A stretch of DNA of 64,000 nt from Vagococcus luciliae (GTDB taxonomy: Bacteria; Bacillota; Bacilli; Lactobacillales; Vagococcaceae), in NCBI RefSeq assembly GCF_024637875.1, contig NZ_CP102451.1, forward strand, positions 561,001-625,000. Direction: 5' to 3'. Below, piece by piece: positions 36,153 to 45,580 of the stretch. Both the position numbers and the translations under genes were made by a program. The notes under the pieces are model-generated. The model made no database searches and was not told the DNA's origin. It was given only the letters and a program-made list of their open reading frames with translations. Within the stretch, counting starts at the first letter, position 1. Each line of letters opens with the position of its first letter.

Positions 36153-36818
36153 ATGAAAAAAATTATTACAAGTTCAGCACTAGCTTTAATTGCTTTAGGT
36201 GCAGGATTAAGTGTTTCAGCAAGTAGTATTAGTATGGATGGTCAAAAAGGAAATACTGATGTTCGTATTGGTTTTGAAAATGACTCAACAGTAGATCCAG
36301 TTGAACCAGGAACAATTGGTTTATCAAGAATTCCTACAGCATTTGACTTTGGCCAATCAAACCGTGTTATCGATCAACCACAAATTATCAAAACACACAA
36401 TGCTAATTCACAAGCTCCTCAATATTTAGCAGTAAATGATTTGAGAGCTGAACAAAAAGGAACATGGGAAGTAAACGCAACAGCTTCTGAAATTGTCAAC
36501 ATGGACCAAGATAAATCAACTGACAAATTAACAGGAGCAAATATCTCGTTTACATCTAATGGCATGTCATTTGCTGATACAACTGCGGATGGAAAAGCAT
36601 TCTCAAATGACGCATTTGGTGTATCTTCAGTATCTAAATTAGGCGCTGGACAAACTCAAAAAGTGTTAAATACAAAAGATGCCTCAGCATTAGGAAGCAA
36701 AGAAGTTGGTGCTCAAATTACTGATGTATCTTTATATGTTCCTGCAAACGTTGGAACACCTAATGCTTTATATACTGGTACAGTAACTTGGACATTAGAT
36801 AACGTAACTCAAGGTTAA
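36153..36818 (+). CDS. WxL-domain cell-surface protein
   Basis: A 221-residue secreted protein. A signal peptide (residues 1-24, cleavage after VSAS or nearby) is followed by a short Asp-rich linker and a WxL domain. The first Trp motif is in GTWEVNATAS, the second in TVTWTLDNVTQG at the C-terminus. The WxL domain attaches non-covalently to peptidoglycan of Gram-positives. The mature N-terminus (GNTDVRIGFENDSTV) recurs in the LPXTG protein of this locus. It has an aaaggag site, and a double hairpin follows, so it may be expressed more strongly than the downstream genes. Confidence 0.93.
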   Translation: MKKIITSSALALIALGAGLSVSASSISMDGQKGNTDVRIGFENDSTVDPVEPGTIGLSRIPTAFDFGQSNRVIDQPQIIKTHNANSQAPQYLAVNDLRAEQKGTWEVNATASEIVNMDQDKSTDKLTGANISFTSNGMSFADTTADGKAFSNDAFGVSSVSKLGAGQTQKVLNTKDASALGSKEVGAQITDVSLYVPANVGTPNALYTGTVTWTLDNVTQG

Positions 36819-36830
36819 TCTATCTATGAG

Positions 36831-36903
36831 AACTGAGCAATAGTTTATTGCTCAGTTTACATACAAAAGCAAACAACTTAGTTTGTTTGTTTTTGTATGT
36901 AAA
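36831..36903 (+). terminator. Two tandem hairpins after the WxL gene
   Basis: The first stem is aactgagcaata (36831-36842) with tattgctcagtt (36846-36857). The second is a perfect 13-bp stem tttacatacaaaa (36857-36869) with ttttgtatgtaaa (36891-36903). T tracts are short, so they may attenuate transcription or protect the upstream message instead of fully ending it. Confidence 0.7.
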
Positions 36904-36963
36904 TAGAATGGACATAATCCTTGAGCTGTTTATATAAATTTAAAATGCTTAGGAGTGGATAGG

Positions 36964-39900
36964 ATGAAGAAAAAATGGTCGATATTCTTAACGGCGAATT
37001 TATTGTCTGCTTTGGTGAGTCCATTGATGGTTCATGCCGTAACACCAACAACAGAATCTGAAGAAATTTTGAAAAATATTTCTCAAACATCTCAGACTTA
37101 TGCAAGTGAAAGTATCGCACAAAGTGATACTATTAAGCAGACGTTAAAAAATATACAAGAAACGTATGACACACAAAAAAACACAGACGATACATCATCA
37201 ACTGAAGAAACAACTGATACAACTAGTACGACTCTGTCAGAGGAGTCAACACAGCCAACAGAAAAAGAAATGACAGAGAGTAATGCCTCAAATAATACTC
37301 TCCAGAGGGTTAGTGCCCGAAGTGCTATTCAACCACGTGCGGCACGTGCTACGCAAAGTGGAACATGGGGTAGTGTGTCATGGAATTTCAATTCGTCTGA
37401 TGGTATATTAACGTTTACTAGTGGAGGAACTCTAGGTAGTTATAAACAATCTCCATGGAAAACGGGGGGGAAAGTTAATTCAGAAGCCATAAAGAAGATA
37501 GTTTTTACACAAACAGTTAAGGCGCCTACAAACTCACAATATCTATTTTCAGGAGACGCAGATTCTAATAATTATTTGTATTATTGTGAATCAATTGAAG
37601 GGATTGAAAAAGTAGACGTTAGTTCTGTAACTAATATGTATGGTATGTTTTCATATATGACTAGTCTAAGTTCCCTTGATTTATCATCATGGAATGTATC
37701 AAAGGTAACAGATATGCAATGGATGTTTGAAGCCTTATTTGTAAATTCAAAAAGCGAAATAAGAGAACTAAATATTTCAAGTTTTGTTTTAAGAGCCAAT
37801 AGGCCGGATAAAGATTCTATGTTTAAAAATGCTAACTTTAATAAGATTACTATAGGTTCAACATTTGATGTTCATGTTACAGATACAGTTGACCCAGGAT
37901 TTTTACAAAATTCCCATTGGTACGACGAATCTGGTAAGGATGTTGGATCATCAATTAAAGTCAAGCCCACTTTTCTTGATTATGTATCTAGTGGACATCC
38001 TGGTACTTATACGACTTATAAACCTGAACCGGTTCCTGAAGTAGTAAAATGGGGGACAGTTCCTTACCAATTTGATAAAAATACTGGTGTTTTAACTTTT
38101 GTCGATACAGGTACATTCAGTGAAGCTAAGGAATCTCCGTGGAATCGTAGTACAACTGATAAAGGATATGTAAGTGCGTTAGATATTAAAAAAATAGTCT
38201 TTACTAAACCAGTTAATGCTCCAGTTAACTCTAAAGACTTATTTTCAAGGTCGTCTAATGACAAAAATTATTTAGAAAATTTACAATCTATAGAACATTT
38301 AAATTATTTAAACACCTCTAATGTTACTAGTATGGATTCATTTTTTTCTGGCTTATACAATGTGAAAACGTTAGATTTATCTAATATGGATACGCGAAAA
38401 GTTACTACTATGCATGGTATGTTTTATCATAATCGAAGTTTAACGGAACTAAATCTTAATTATTCTAATTTTGATACAAGTAATGTAACGACTATGATGG
38501 AAATGTTTAGTAATACAAGAAGTTTAAAAACATTAAATTTAAATACAGCTACATTTAAAACAACTAAAGTTAAAAAAATGAATCGAATGTTTGAAGATAT
38601 GTCTAATTTAACAAGTTTAGACATTACAAATTTTAGCACGTCTAACGTTCAAACTATGGAAGGAATGTTTTCAGGGTTAAGTGCTTTACCTACTTTAAGC
38701 ATTAACAATTTTGACACCAAAAATGTTAATGACATAAGTAGTATGTTCTATGGTATGAAATCTTTAAAATCTCTAGATGTTTCAAATATGAATACGTCAA
38801 AAGTAACAAATACGAGTTTTACTTTTGCTTCTATGACAGGAATTAATAAACTAAATTTAGGGAACTTTGATTTCACAAAAGTAACAAACAAAGACTCTAT
38901 GTTTTTAAACGATATCCTGAAAGAAATTACGTTACCAAGTACCTTTTCTGATACTAAAAACACAACAAAATTAATTGATGTGCCTACGGATGATACGTAT
39001 AATGGTAATTGGGTCAATATTAACAATAAATCGAAAAAGTTAGGACAAACTAAAGATTTCTTGGTTAATGAGGCAGGAAAAGCTGGTACGTATGTATGGG
39101 GAGAAAAAGCAGAAGATGTCTTGAAATGGGGAGAAGTGCCTTATACCTTTGATGAACAAACAGGTAAACTAACCTTTGTTGATGGTGGAACGTTGGGAGA
39201 TTATACTGTGTCCCCTTGGAATAGAACAGATGGCAAAGCAATTAGTGCCTCAGCTGTGAAAACAATAGAGTTTACAAAATCTGTTAAAACACCAGCTGAT
39301 TCAAGTTATTTATTTTCTGATAAAGGAAGCCATAAATTAACACAGCTAAACAGTTTTACAGGAATAAGCAATATCAATACATCAAATGCGACAGACATGA
39401 GTTACATGTTTTCAGGAATGTCTGGTATAACCAATTTAGATTTATCAGGATTTAACACATCATCTGTGACAAAGATGTATGCTATGTTTATTGACATGGC
39501 GAAGTTAAATAAATTAACGATCGCTTCTTTTGATACATCTAAAGTGACAAATACAGCTTTTATGTTTTCTAATTGTAATGCTTTAGAAGAAATTCAGTTA
39601 CCTAAATTTAGTAATGTCACTTACGCAGTCTCAATGTTTGCTAACATGAGTGCTTTAACAAAATTAGATCTTAGTGGATTTGATTTTTCTAAAATAGCTG
39701 AAGGTAAAAAGAATTCAATGTTTTCAAACGATACCCTGAAAGAAATTACGTTACCAAGTACGTTTTCTGATACTTCAAACAATACTAAGTTAAATCCAGT
39801 ACCAAAAAAAGATGGTTATAATGGTCAATGGCAAAATAGTAATGGTAAATTAGTTGGTCAAACTGATAAGTTTTTACAAAATTATAACGGAATAACCGAT

Positions 39901-41442
39901 GCAGGTACTTATACATGGGGGAAATATCTTACTTGGGGAGATGTGCCATATGAGTTTGATGAAAGTACGGGAACATTAACGTTTGTAGATGGTGGAACAT
40001 TGGCAGATTATACTAAGTCTCCTTGGAATAGAACAGATGGAAAAGCTATCAGTACTTCAGCAGTGAAAACAATTGAGTTCACTAAATCAGTAAAATCATC
40101 TAAAAATTCAAGTTATTTATTCTCATCGCCTGTGGACTCCAACCTATTGAATCATGTTGTAGATATAAAAGGATTACATCATTTGGATACAGCTAATGTC
40201 ATCGATATGTCATCGATGTTTTATGGGCTAAGAAAACTAGGTAACCTAGACATATCTACTTTCAATACATCTAATGTGAGGGACATGAATAGTATGTTTT
40301 ATAAAGATGATAATCTAACAATGTTAACTTTTGGAGACAAATTTGACACAAAAAATGTCACTAATATGTATAGGATGTTTAGAAATGTTGAACTTTTAAC
40401 TACTTTAGACTTATCATCTTTTGATACATCTCAGGTTACTAATATGAGTGAAATGTTTTCATCAATGGTAAATTTGAAAGAATTGAACATTAAATCTTTT
40501 GATACGCGAAATGTTCAATTGATGAAAAATATGTTTCAAACAAATGAGTCTCTTGAGGAATTAGATATCTCCTCATTTAATACATCAAAAGTAACTAGCA
40601 TGTATGCTATGTTTGATGGTGTGTCAACTGTATCAAACTTAGATGTATCTAATTTTGATACGTCAAACGTTAAGGATATGACAAAAATGTTTAGTGGAAT
40701 GACAAAGATCTCGTCTTTAAGTTTATCTAATTTTGATTTTTCAAGTGTCTCAAATAAGAGTAAAATGTTTTCAGGCGATACATTACATGAAATCACCTTA
40801 CCAACAACATTCTCTGATCCTAATAACACAACTAAACTAAATGATGTTCCAACGACTGATGGCTACAATGGAAACTGGGTAAACATTGATAATAAAAATG
40901 TGAATTTAGGTCAAACATCTGACTTCTTAAAAAATACAGCTGGAAAAGCAGGAACCTATATTTGGGGACGTCAAAGTGCACTTCATTTAGTAAAAGTGCC
41001 AGATTTGTATGATTTTGGTAGTAAAAATGCAGTTAAAGATATAACACAAATTTTAAAACCTCAGACAACGGATAAACAATCAGTGGAAATCAGAGATGAT
41101 CGTGAGAAAAAAGATGCTTGGAGTTTGAGTGTACAGGCAAGCCAGTTAACAAGTAGTAATCTAAATAACTTAAAACAAGCACGTTATCAATTTGACATCA
41201 CTTCTACAACGGATGCTAATTTGCCAATCAATGGTATTGATTATGTGAATAGACAAGTGGTGTTGCCAACAGACAATTCAAGCCAAATATTGTATAGTGT
41301 TACAGATAAAAATCAAAGTCCGACATCTTATAATACATGGATTAATGACATGAAATTGGTCGTACCTGAAAGTGCTGGAAAACCAAATGAACAGTATGAA
41401 GGAACAATTACTTGGTCACTAGATTTGACGCCGAAAGATTAA
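36964..41442 (+). CDS. Large BspA-type leucine-rich-repeat surface protein with C-terminal WxL domain
   Basis: A secreted 1492-residue protein. After a signal peptide (about 1-25) comes a Thr/Ser/Glu-rich stalk to about residue 130. Then four modules begin with W-G-x-V motifs near residues 134, 362, 721 and 990. Each has a beta-rich head (FD-TG-LTFVDGGTL-SPWNR), an array of BspA/DUF285 repeats (LDLSSFDTSxVTNMxxMF) and an end resembling YNGNW-LGQT-FL. A WxL domain follows from about 1338, with motifs in DAWSLSVQ and TITWSLDL. BspA repeats commonly bind host or matrix proteins; the WxL domain anchors to the wall. The ATG at 36964 follows aggag; a GTG nine bases earlier is less likely. Confidence 0.94.
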   Translation: MKKKWSIFLTANLLSALVSPLMVHAVTPTTESEEILKNISQTSQTYASESIAQSDTIKQTLKNIQETYDTQKNTDDTSSTEETTDTTSTTLSEESTQPTEKEMTESNASNNTLQRVSARSAIQPRAARATQSGTWGSVSWNFNSSDGILTFTSGGTLGSYKQSPWKTGGKVNSEAIKKIVFTQTVKAPTNSQYLFSGDADSNNYLYYCESIEGIEKVDVSSVTNMYGMFSYMTSLSSLDLSSWNVSKVTDMQWMFEALFVNSKSEIRELNISSFVLRANRPDKDSMFKNANFNKITIGSTFDVHVTDTVDPGFLQNSHWYDESGKDVGSSIKVKPTFLDYVSSGHPGTYTTYKPEPVPEVVKWGTVPYQFDKNTGVLTFVDTGTFSEAKESPWNRSTTDKGYVSALDIKKIVFTKPVNAPVNSKDLFSRSSNDKNYLENLQSIEHLNYLNTSNVTSMDSFFSGLYNVKTLDLSNMDTRKVTTMHGMFYHNRSLTELNLNYSNFDTSNVTTMMEMFSNTRSLKTLNLNTATFKTTKVKKMNRMFEDMSNLTSLDITNFSTSNVQTMEGMFSGLSALPTLSINNFDTKNVNDISSMFYGMKSLKSLDVSNMNTSKVTNTSFTFASMTGINKLNLGNFDFTKVTNKDSMFLNDILKEITLPSTFSDTKNTTKLIDVPTDDTYNGNWVNINNKSKKLGQTKDFLVNEAGKAGTYVWGEKAEDVLKWGEVPYTFDEQTGKLTFVDGGTLGDYTVSPWNRTDGKAISASAVKTIEFTKSVKTPADSSYLFSDKGSHKLTQLNSFTGISNINTSNATDMSYMFSGMSGITNLDLSGFNTSSVTKMYAMFIDMAKLNKLTIASFDTSKVTNTAFMFSNCNALEEIQLPKFSNVTYAVSMFANMSALTKLDLSGFDFSKIAEGKKNSMFSNDTLKEITLPSTFSDTSNNTKLNPVPKKDGYNGQWQNSNGKLVGQTDKFLQNYNGITDAGTYTWGKYLTWGDVPYEFDESTGTLTFVDGGTLADYTKSPWNRTDGKAISTSAVKTIEFTKSVKSSKNSSYLFSSPVDSNLLNHVVDIKGLHHLDTANVIDMSSMFYGLRKLGNLDISTFNTSNVRDMNSMFYKDDNLTMLTFGDKFDTKNVTNMYRMFRNVELLTTLDLSSFDTSQVTNMSEMFSSMVNLKELNIKSFDTRNVQLMKNMFQTNESLEELDISSFNTSKVTSMYAMFDGVSTVSNLDVSNFDTSNVKDMTKMFSGMTKISSLSLSNFDFSSVSNKSKMFSGDTLHEITLPTTFSDPNNTTKLNDVPTTDGYNGNWVNIDNKNVNLGQTSDFLKNTAGKAGTYIWGRQSALHLVKVPDLYDFGSKNAVKDITQILKPQTTDKQSVEIRDDREKKDAWSLSVQASQLTSSNLNNLKQARYQFDITSTTDANLPINGIDYVNRQVVLPTDNSSQILYSVTDKNQSPTSYNTWINDMKLVVPESAGKPNEQYEGTITWSLDLTPKD

Positions 41443-41447
41443 TGATT

Positions 41448-41479
41448 CTCAATCACTTCTGTTTATAGGAGTGATTGAG
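41448..41479 (+). terminator. Weak hairpin between the BspA-WxL and DUF916 genes
   Basis: ctcaatcact (41448-41457) pairs perfectly with agtgattgag (41470-41479), but no real T tract follows, so read-through to the next gene is expected. Confidence 0.5.
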
Positions 41480-41524
41480 TCTTCGTATTTTAAAGGAAAA
41501 GAATGATGTTTCAGGAGGACGTAC

Positions 41525-42628
41525 ATGAAAACGAGACGATGGATAAGACGACTGTTAATGATTATAGGAGTATTAGTGATGGGCGTACAGTTTGGGCTAT
41601 TAACTGTTCATGCAGCCGATGAATCTCAATCACAGATTGGTTTTACTGTAGAACCTATTATACCAGATAATCAGATTGATAAAGATGCTACATATTATCA
41701 TTTAGCAGTAGAGCCAAATAAGGAACAAGAAATCAGCATCAAAGTTAAGAGTTTAGCAAAAGAAGCGGTAACAGTTGACATAGGTGTGACAAATGCCGTA
41801 ACTAGTACGTCAGGGGTTATTGATTACGGACAAGAAAAGCCGGTTCTTGATGAGTCGTTAAAGGTTCCTTTAACGACAATGGTAAGTGTTTCTAAAGATG
41901 AGGAACATGTGACTGTACAAAATTTTGAGGAAAAGACAGTTAAAATAACCATTCATCCACCAAAAGAAGATTTTTCTGGGATTAAATTAGGGGCTCTGAC
42001 GTTTATGAAAGCAGAAGATGAAAATGCTAAAAAACGTGCCGGAATTTCTAATCGTTATGGCTATAAAGTAGGATTAATTTTATCTGAGGATAGAACAACT
42101 TATAACGAAGGAGCAGATTTAAAACTTAAAAAAATTCAACCTGGATTAGATAATGGTATGAAAATGATTAATATTAATTTTCAAAATCCTGAACCTAAAA
42201 TTTTACCTAAATTAAAAATTGAAGCAAAAATGACGAAAAAAGGTTCAAAAGAAGTTTTAAAAGAACATGAGTTAACAGACCGTTCTTTGGCTCCTAACTC
42301 AAATTATAATTTTGGTGTTCCATGGGGAATGGACCCTATAACTCCTGGTGATTACACGATGCATATTGTTGCTCAGTCTGGTGATAAAACTTGGAAATGG
42401 GATGAAAATTTCACGATTAGTGCAGCAGACGCTGATAAGGTAAATAAAAAATCAGTGAATAAATATACTCTTTCTAAAAAAATACTTGCTTTAATTATTA
42501 CTATTTTAGTTTTAAATTCTATTCTATTGATGTTGAGATTAACTAAATATCGTTGGCAAAAAAATTCTACTATTGATGAAGTACCCGTTATTATAAAAAA
42601 GAAAAAGCGTAAAATAAAAGATAAGTAG
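41525..42628 (+). CDS. WxL-interacting membrane protein (DUF916/DUF3324)
   Basis: A 367-residue protein with a signal peptide (about 1-31, ending TVHAADE), extracellular DUF916 (FTVEPIIPDNQIDKDATYYHLAVEP) and DUF3324 regions, one C-terminal membrane helix (about 318-340) and a very basic cytosolic end (KKKKRKIKDK). Proteins of this type are encoded in nearly every WxL locus of enterococci and bind WxL proteins, and so may hold the surface complex at the membrane. Start and tcaggagg spacing are normal. Confidence 0.93.
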   Translation: MKTRRWIRRLLMIIGVLVMGVQFGLLTVHAADESQSQIGFTVEPIIPDNQIDKDATYYHLAVEPNKEQEISIKVKSLAKEAVTVDIGVTNAVTSTSGVIDYGQEKPVLDESLKVPLTTMVSVSKDEEHVTVQNFEEKTVKITIHPPKEDFSGIKLGALTFMKAEDENAKKRAGISNRYGYKVGLILSEDRTTYNEGADLKLKKIQPGLDNGMKMININFQNPEPKILPKLKIEAKMTKKGSKEVLKEHELTDRSLAPNSNYNFGVPWGMDPITPGDYTMHIVAQSGDKTWKWDENFTISAADADKVNKKSVNKYTLSKKILALIITILVLNSILLMLRLTKYRWQKNSTIDEVPVIIKKKKRKIKDK

Positions 42629-42640
42629 GTGGTGATAAAA

Positions 42641-42991
42641 ATGAAAAAATTACATATTCTACTCACTGCTCTTACATTAATGCTCTCACTAGTTATTGTT
42701 GATCATTCTGTTCTTGCAGTGGATACTGGTCAAACGGACATACGTATGGGCTTTGTTAAAGACACAGAAGTGAAACCTGACAAGCCAAATGTTGTTCCGC
42801 CAAATGGTGGAGAAACACCAGGTGGGACGACGAATAAATTACCACAAACGGCTGGTCGCTTACCACAAACAGGTGAATTGATTAACTACTGGTTGATTTT
42901 TAATGGGATTTTATTAATTATATTGATGTTATTTATCTTTGGTATCAGCAAACAAAGAGGTGAGAAGGATAACGATATTTATCTCATATAA
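42641..42991 (+). CDS. Small LPXTG-anchored surface protein of the WxL locus
   Basis: A 116-residue protein with a signal peptide (to about VLAVD, residue 28), a short Pro/Gly-rich spacer, then a doubled motif KLPQTAGRLPQTGE, a membrane helix and a positively charged tail (SKQRGEK). LPQTG is a sortase A signal; the preceding LPQTA looks like a decayed copy. The mature start TDIRMGFVKDTEV resembles that of the first WxL protein. ATG 42641 with aggtggtg is preferred to a GTG 12 bases earlier. Confidence 0.9.
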   Translation: MKKLHILLTALTLMLSLVIVDHSVLAVDTGQTDIRMGFVKDTEVKPDKPNVVPPNGGETPGGTTNKLPQTAGRLPQTGELINYWLIFNGILLIILMLFIFGISKQRGEKDNDIYLI

Positions 42992-43002
42992 GGAGGATAC
43001 AT

Positions 43003-43224
43003 ATGGACGCAAGAATATGGGTTTATGTATTAGTAATTGTGGGTTTAGTCAATTTAGCGATTGGTTTGTATTTACTCTCAAAAGATTTAAAAAAAGAAAG
43101 AATACACTGGCAAAGAAGTACATTAGTAATGGATGGATTATTTTTCTTTTTCTTCATATTAGAAATAGGGCTAGCCGTTGTTTTATGGATTAATTTTCAA
43201 TCACAAGTACAATTTTTCTTATAA
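43003..43224 (+). CDS. Small two-helix membrane protein of the WxL locus
   Basis: A 73-residue protein, not recognised. Two hydrophobic helices (about 7-25 and 45-65, the second with a run of Phe) flank a basic loop (SKDLKKERIHWQRS). It starts 11 bases after the LPXTG gene with a consensus aaggagg, so it is translated as part of the locus, and it ends before a strong terminator. A role in assembling the WxL complex is only a guess from position. Confidence 0.75.
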   Translation: MDARIWVYVLVIVGLVNLAIGLYLLSKDLKKERIHWQRSTLVMDGLFFFFFILEIGLAVVLWINFQSQVQFFL

Positions 43225-43246
43225 TTGAATAAACAGACACTTACTT

Positions 43247-43281
43247 GAAAAGATCTAAATTTTTTAGATCTTTTCTTTTTT
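43247..43281 (+). terminator. Terminator of the WxL locus
   Basis: A perfect 13-bp stem gaaaagatctaaa (43247-43259) and tttagatcttttc (43263-43275) is followed by T residues. Confidence 0.9.
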
Positions 43282-43388
43282 AGTATAAGGGAGATTAGTT
43301 AGTATCTGAATGATAAGCGACTAGATAAATACCCATTATTCATCAAATCAGCTGTCTATCGTGAAAAATTGTCGAGTAAAACAGAAAA

Positions 43389-43414
43389 TGTCATTATTTT
43401 TTGCTATAATGACA
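43389..43414 (+). promoter_or_regulatory. Operator-like dyad over the -10 of the phosphohexomutase gene
   Basis: TGTCATTAT-N8-ATAATGACA (43389-43397 and 43406-43414), perfect 9-bp arms, overlaps a TATAAT at 43405-43410. The -35 region is poor. This geometry suggests repressor control; the regulator is unknown. Confidence 0.55.
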
Positions 43415-43454
43415 ATAGATTAAAGGATAGGTACCTAACTAGGAGGATGTTTAT

Positions 43455-44966
43455 ATGACAGAGTTAAAACGATTACAAAATGGTTCTGATATTCGAGGTA
43501 TAGCAATTTCTGCTGAGGAGTTTGAAGCTAATTTAGAAGCAAAGCAAGCGAAACAAATTGCTAAAGGGGTAGTTGCTTGGTTAAGAAAAGAAAAAAAAGT
43601 GACACATTCACCTATTAGAATTGCTATTGGGCAAGATAGCCGTTTGTCTGGAGACTCGATAAAAGAGGGACTGATTCAGTCGTTATTAACAGAAGATGTT
43701 CATGTGATAGATACAGGATTATCAACAACTCCAGCTATGTTTATGGCGACGCAATTTGACTCATTCAATGCAGACGCTGGCATCATGATTACAGCAAGCC
43801 ACTTGCCTTTTTATTATAATGGAATTAAATTATTTACCAAAGATGGTGGAGCAGAGCATGAAGATATCGCGTTCATTTTAGAACATGCTCCTGTACACAT
43901 GGAAGACACTAAGATAAAAGGAACGCTTGAAAAACGAGAAGTGATATCAGCGTATGCAAATGATTTAGTAGAGAAAATACAAAAAGAAACTGGAAATAAA
44001 CAACCGCTTAAAGGGTTTCACATTGTATTAGATGCTGGAAATGGGGCAGGAGGTTTTTTTGCTGGAAAAGTATTAGAAGTATTAGGAGCAGACACAATAG
44101 GTAGTCAATTTTTAAATCCTGATGGTCATTTTCCTAATCATATCCCAAATCCAGATAATAAAGAAGCTATGGAGAGTATTAAACAAGCTGTTTTAAATCA
44201 ACAAGCTGATTTAGGTGTGATTTTTGATACGGATGTTGATAGAGCAGCTGTGGTGGACAAAACAGGTGAAGTGATTAATCGTAATAATTTAATTGCGGTA
44301 TTATCACATATTGTGTTAGAAGAATCTCCTGGGGCAACGATTGTAACGAATTCACCAACGTCTAGCCATTTAAAAGATTTTATTGAAAGTTTAGATGGAA
44401 AACAAGTTCGTTACTTATGTGGGTATCGTAATGTTATTAATAAAGGAATTGAATTAAATAATCAAGGGATCAATGTACCACTATCTATTGAAACAAGTGG
44501 TCATGCTGCGTTTAAAGAAAATTATTTCCTAGATGATGGGGCTTATGTTGTAGCAAAAATCTTGATGCTATTGCCAAAATTAAAAGAAAACAATCAAGAA
44601 TTGAGTGACCTGATTGCGAATTTAAAACAACCTGAAGAGACAATTGAAATTCGATTTAAAATTAATGGTGAAGACTACCGAGTATCAGGAGAATTGGTTA
44701 TTGCTGCGATGCATGATTTAGTGGCAGAAACGCAAGAATTTAATATTGACGTAGACAATGAAGAAGGAATTCGCGTCAATGTGAGCGGAGAATTTGGTTC
44801 AGGGTGGTTTTTATTACGTATGAGTTTACATGAACCATTATTAGTTCTTCAAGTTGAAAATGATGAAGTTGGAAAAAATCAATTAGTATTAGAAAAATTG
44901 TCTTCATTTTTCTCACAATATGATTTTTTAAACACAGATAAATTAAAAGAAAGTCTTGAGAAATAA
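43455..44966 (+). CDS. Phosphomannomutase/phosphoglucomutase family protein
   Basis: A 503-residue alpha-D-phosphohexomutase. The phospho-serine is Ser115 in MITASHLPFYYNG (family norm TASHNP), the Mg2+ loop is FDTDVDR (about 256-262), and the sugar-binding loop is present as ETSGHAAF. The C-terminal domain 4 (GSGWFLLRMSLHEP) contacts substrate phosphate. It interconverts hexose 1- and 6-phosphates, feeding cell-wall or capsule sugars; glucose versus mannose preference cannot be stated. An aggagg site is present. argR follows after 58 bases. Confidence 0.9.
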   Translation: MTELKRLQNGSDIRGIAISAEEFEANLEAKQAKQIAKGVVAWLRKEKKVTHSPIRIAIGQDSRLSGDSIKEGLIQSLLTEDVHVIDTGLSTTPAMFMATQFDSFNADAGIMITASHLPFYYNGIKLFTKDGGAEHEDIAFILEHAPVHMEDTKIKGTLEKREVISAYANDLVEKIQKETGNKQPLKGFHIVLDAGNGAGGFFAGKVLEVLGADTIGSQFLNPDGHFPNHIPNPDNKEAMESIKQAVLNQQADLGVIFDTDVDRAAVVDKTGEVINRNNLIAVLSHIVLEESPGATIVTNSPTSSHLKDFIESLDGKQVRYLCGYRNVINKGIELNNQGINVPLSIETSGHAAFKENYFLDDGAYVVAKILMLLPKLKENNQELSDLIANLKQPEETIEIRFKINGEDYRVSGELVIAAMHDLVAETQEFNIDVDNEEGIRVNVSGEFGSGWFLLRMSLHEPLLVLQVENDEVGKNQLVLEKLSSFFSQYDFLNTDKLKESLEK

Positions 44967-45024
44967 AATTGTATTTAGTAAGATAATGAATACCGATTTA
45001 TTATGAAAGATAGAGGAGAGACAC

Positions 45025-45510
45025 GTGAATAAAAAAGAGCGCCAAGAAATTTTAAAAAAAGTTATTTCTGATAATACGATTGAAAATCAAGCCGATTTGA
45101 TTCGTTATTTAGAAGACGCCAATGTTCACACGACACAATCGACTATTTCTAGAGATATGCGTGAATTAAATATTATAAAGAGTCATGGTCAAGATGGCAT
45201 TTCTTGCTATAAAATCCTTGCCATAGATAGTGATGAATTGAATGATGAGATACAATTCACTGATGAAGAACGATTAAAAAAATTGGTATTAGAAGTTGGA
45301 GTATCTTTAACTCAAATTGAATTTACTAATGTATTAAATGTTCTTCCAGGTAATGGGCAATTAATTGGTGTCTTAATAGATAATGTTCGTCAAACATTTA
45401 AAGAGATAGTTGGATGCATCGCTGGAGATGATACGATTTTAATTCTGTCTCAATCAAAAGATGATGCAACAGAAGTTTATGAGTACTTTGATCAATTTAT
45501 GCTAAATTAA
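45025..45510 (+). CDS. argR: Arginine repressor ArgR/AhrC
   Basis: A 161-residue regulator with an N-terminal winged helix (KKERQEILKKVI through TQSTISRDMRELNI, residues 1-70) and a C-terminal hexamerisation and arginine-binding domain (NGQLIGVLIDN, GCIAGDDTILI). It represses arginine biosynthesis and controls catabolism when arginine is bound. The start codon is GTG with gaggagag upstream. It is followed by argS, a common Lactobacillales pairing. It may also affect the adjacent argS promoter, but no clear ARG box was found. Confidence 0.95.
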   Translation: MNKKERQEILKKVISDNTIENQADLIRYLEDANVHTTQSTISRDMRELNIIKSHGQDGISCYKILAIDSDELNDEIQFTDEERLKKLVLEVGVSLTQIEFTNVLNVLPGNGQLIGVLIDNVRQTFKEIVGCIAGDDTILILSQSKDDATEVYEYFDQFMLN

Positions 45511-45580
45511 AATTGAGTGTTTCTAATAATGAAAAATATAAATAAATCTATATTTTTAGTTAGATTTTTAAGTAAAGTAT

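Noticed and set aside
36955-41442. Repeats of the BspA gene as a CRISPR or tandem repeat array
   Set aside because: The repetition is in protein modules (LRR units) with variable DNA; no constant repeats with unique spacers.
42939-43193. 84-codon plus-strand open frame
   Set aside because: It overlaps the LPXTG gene end and the small membrane protein in another frame; the latter has the aaggagg site.
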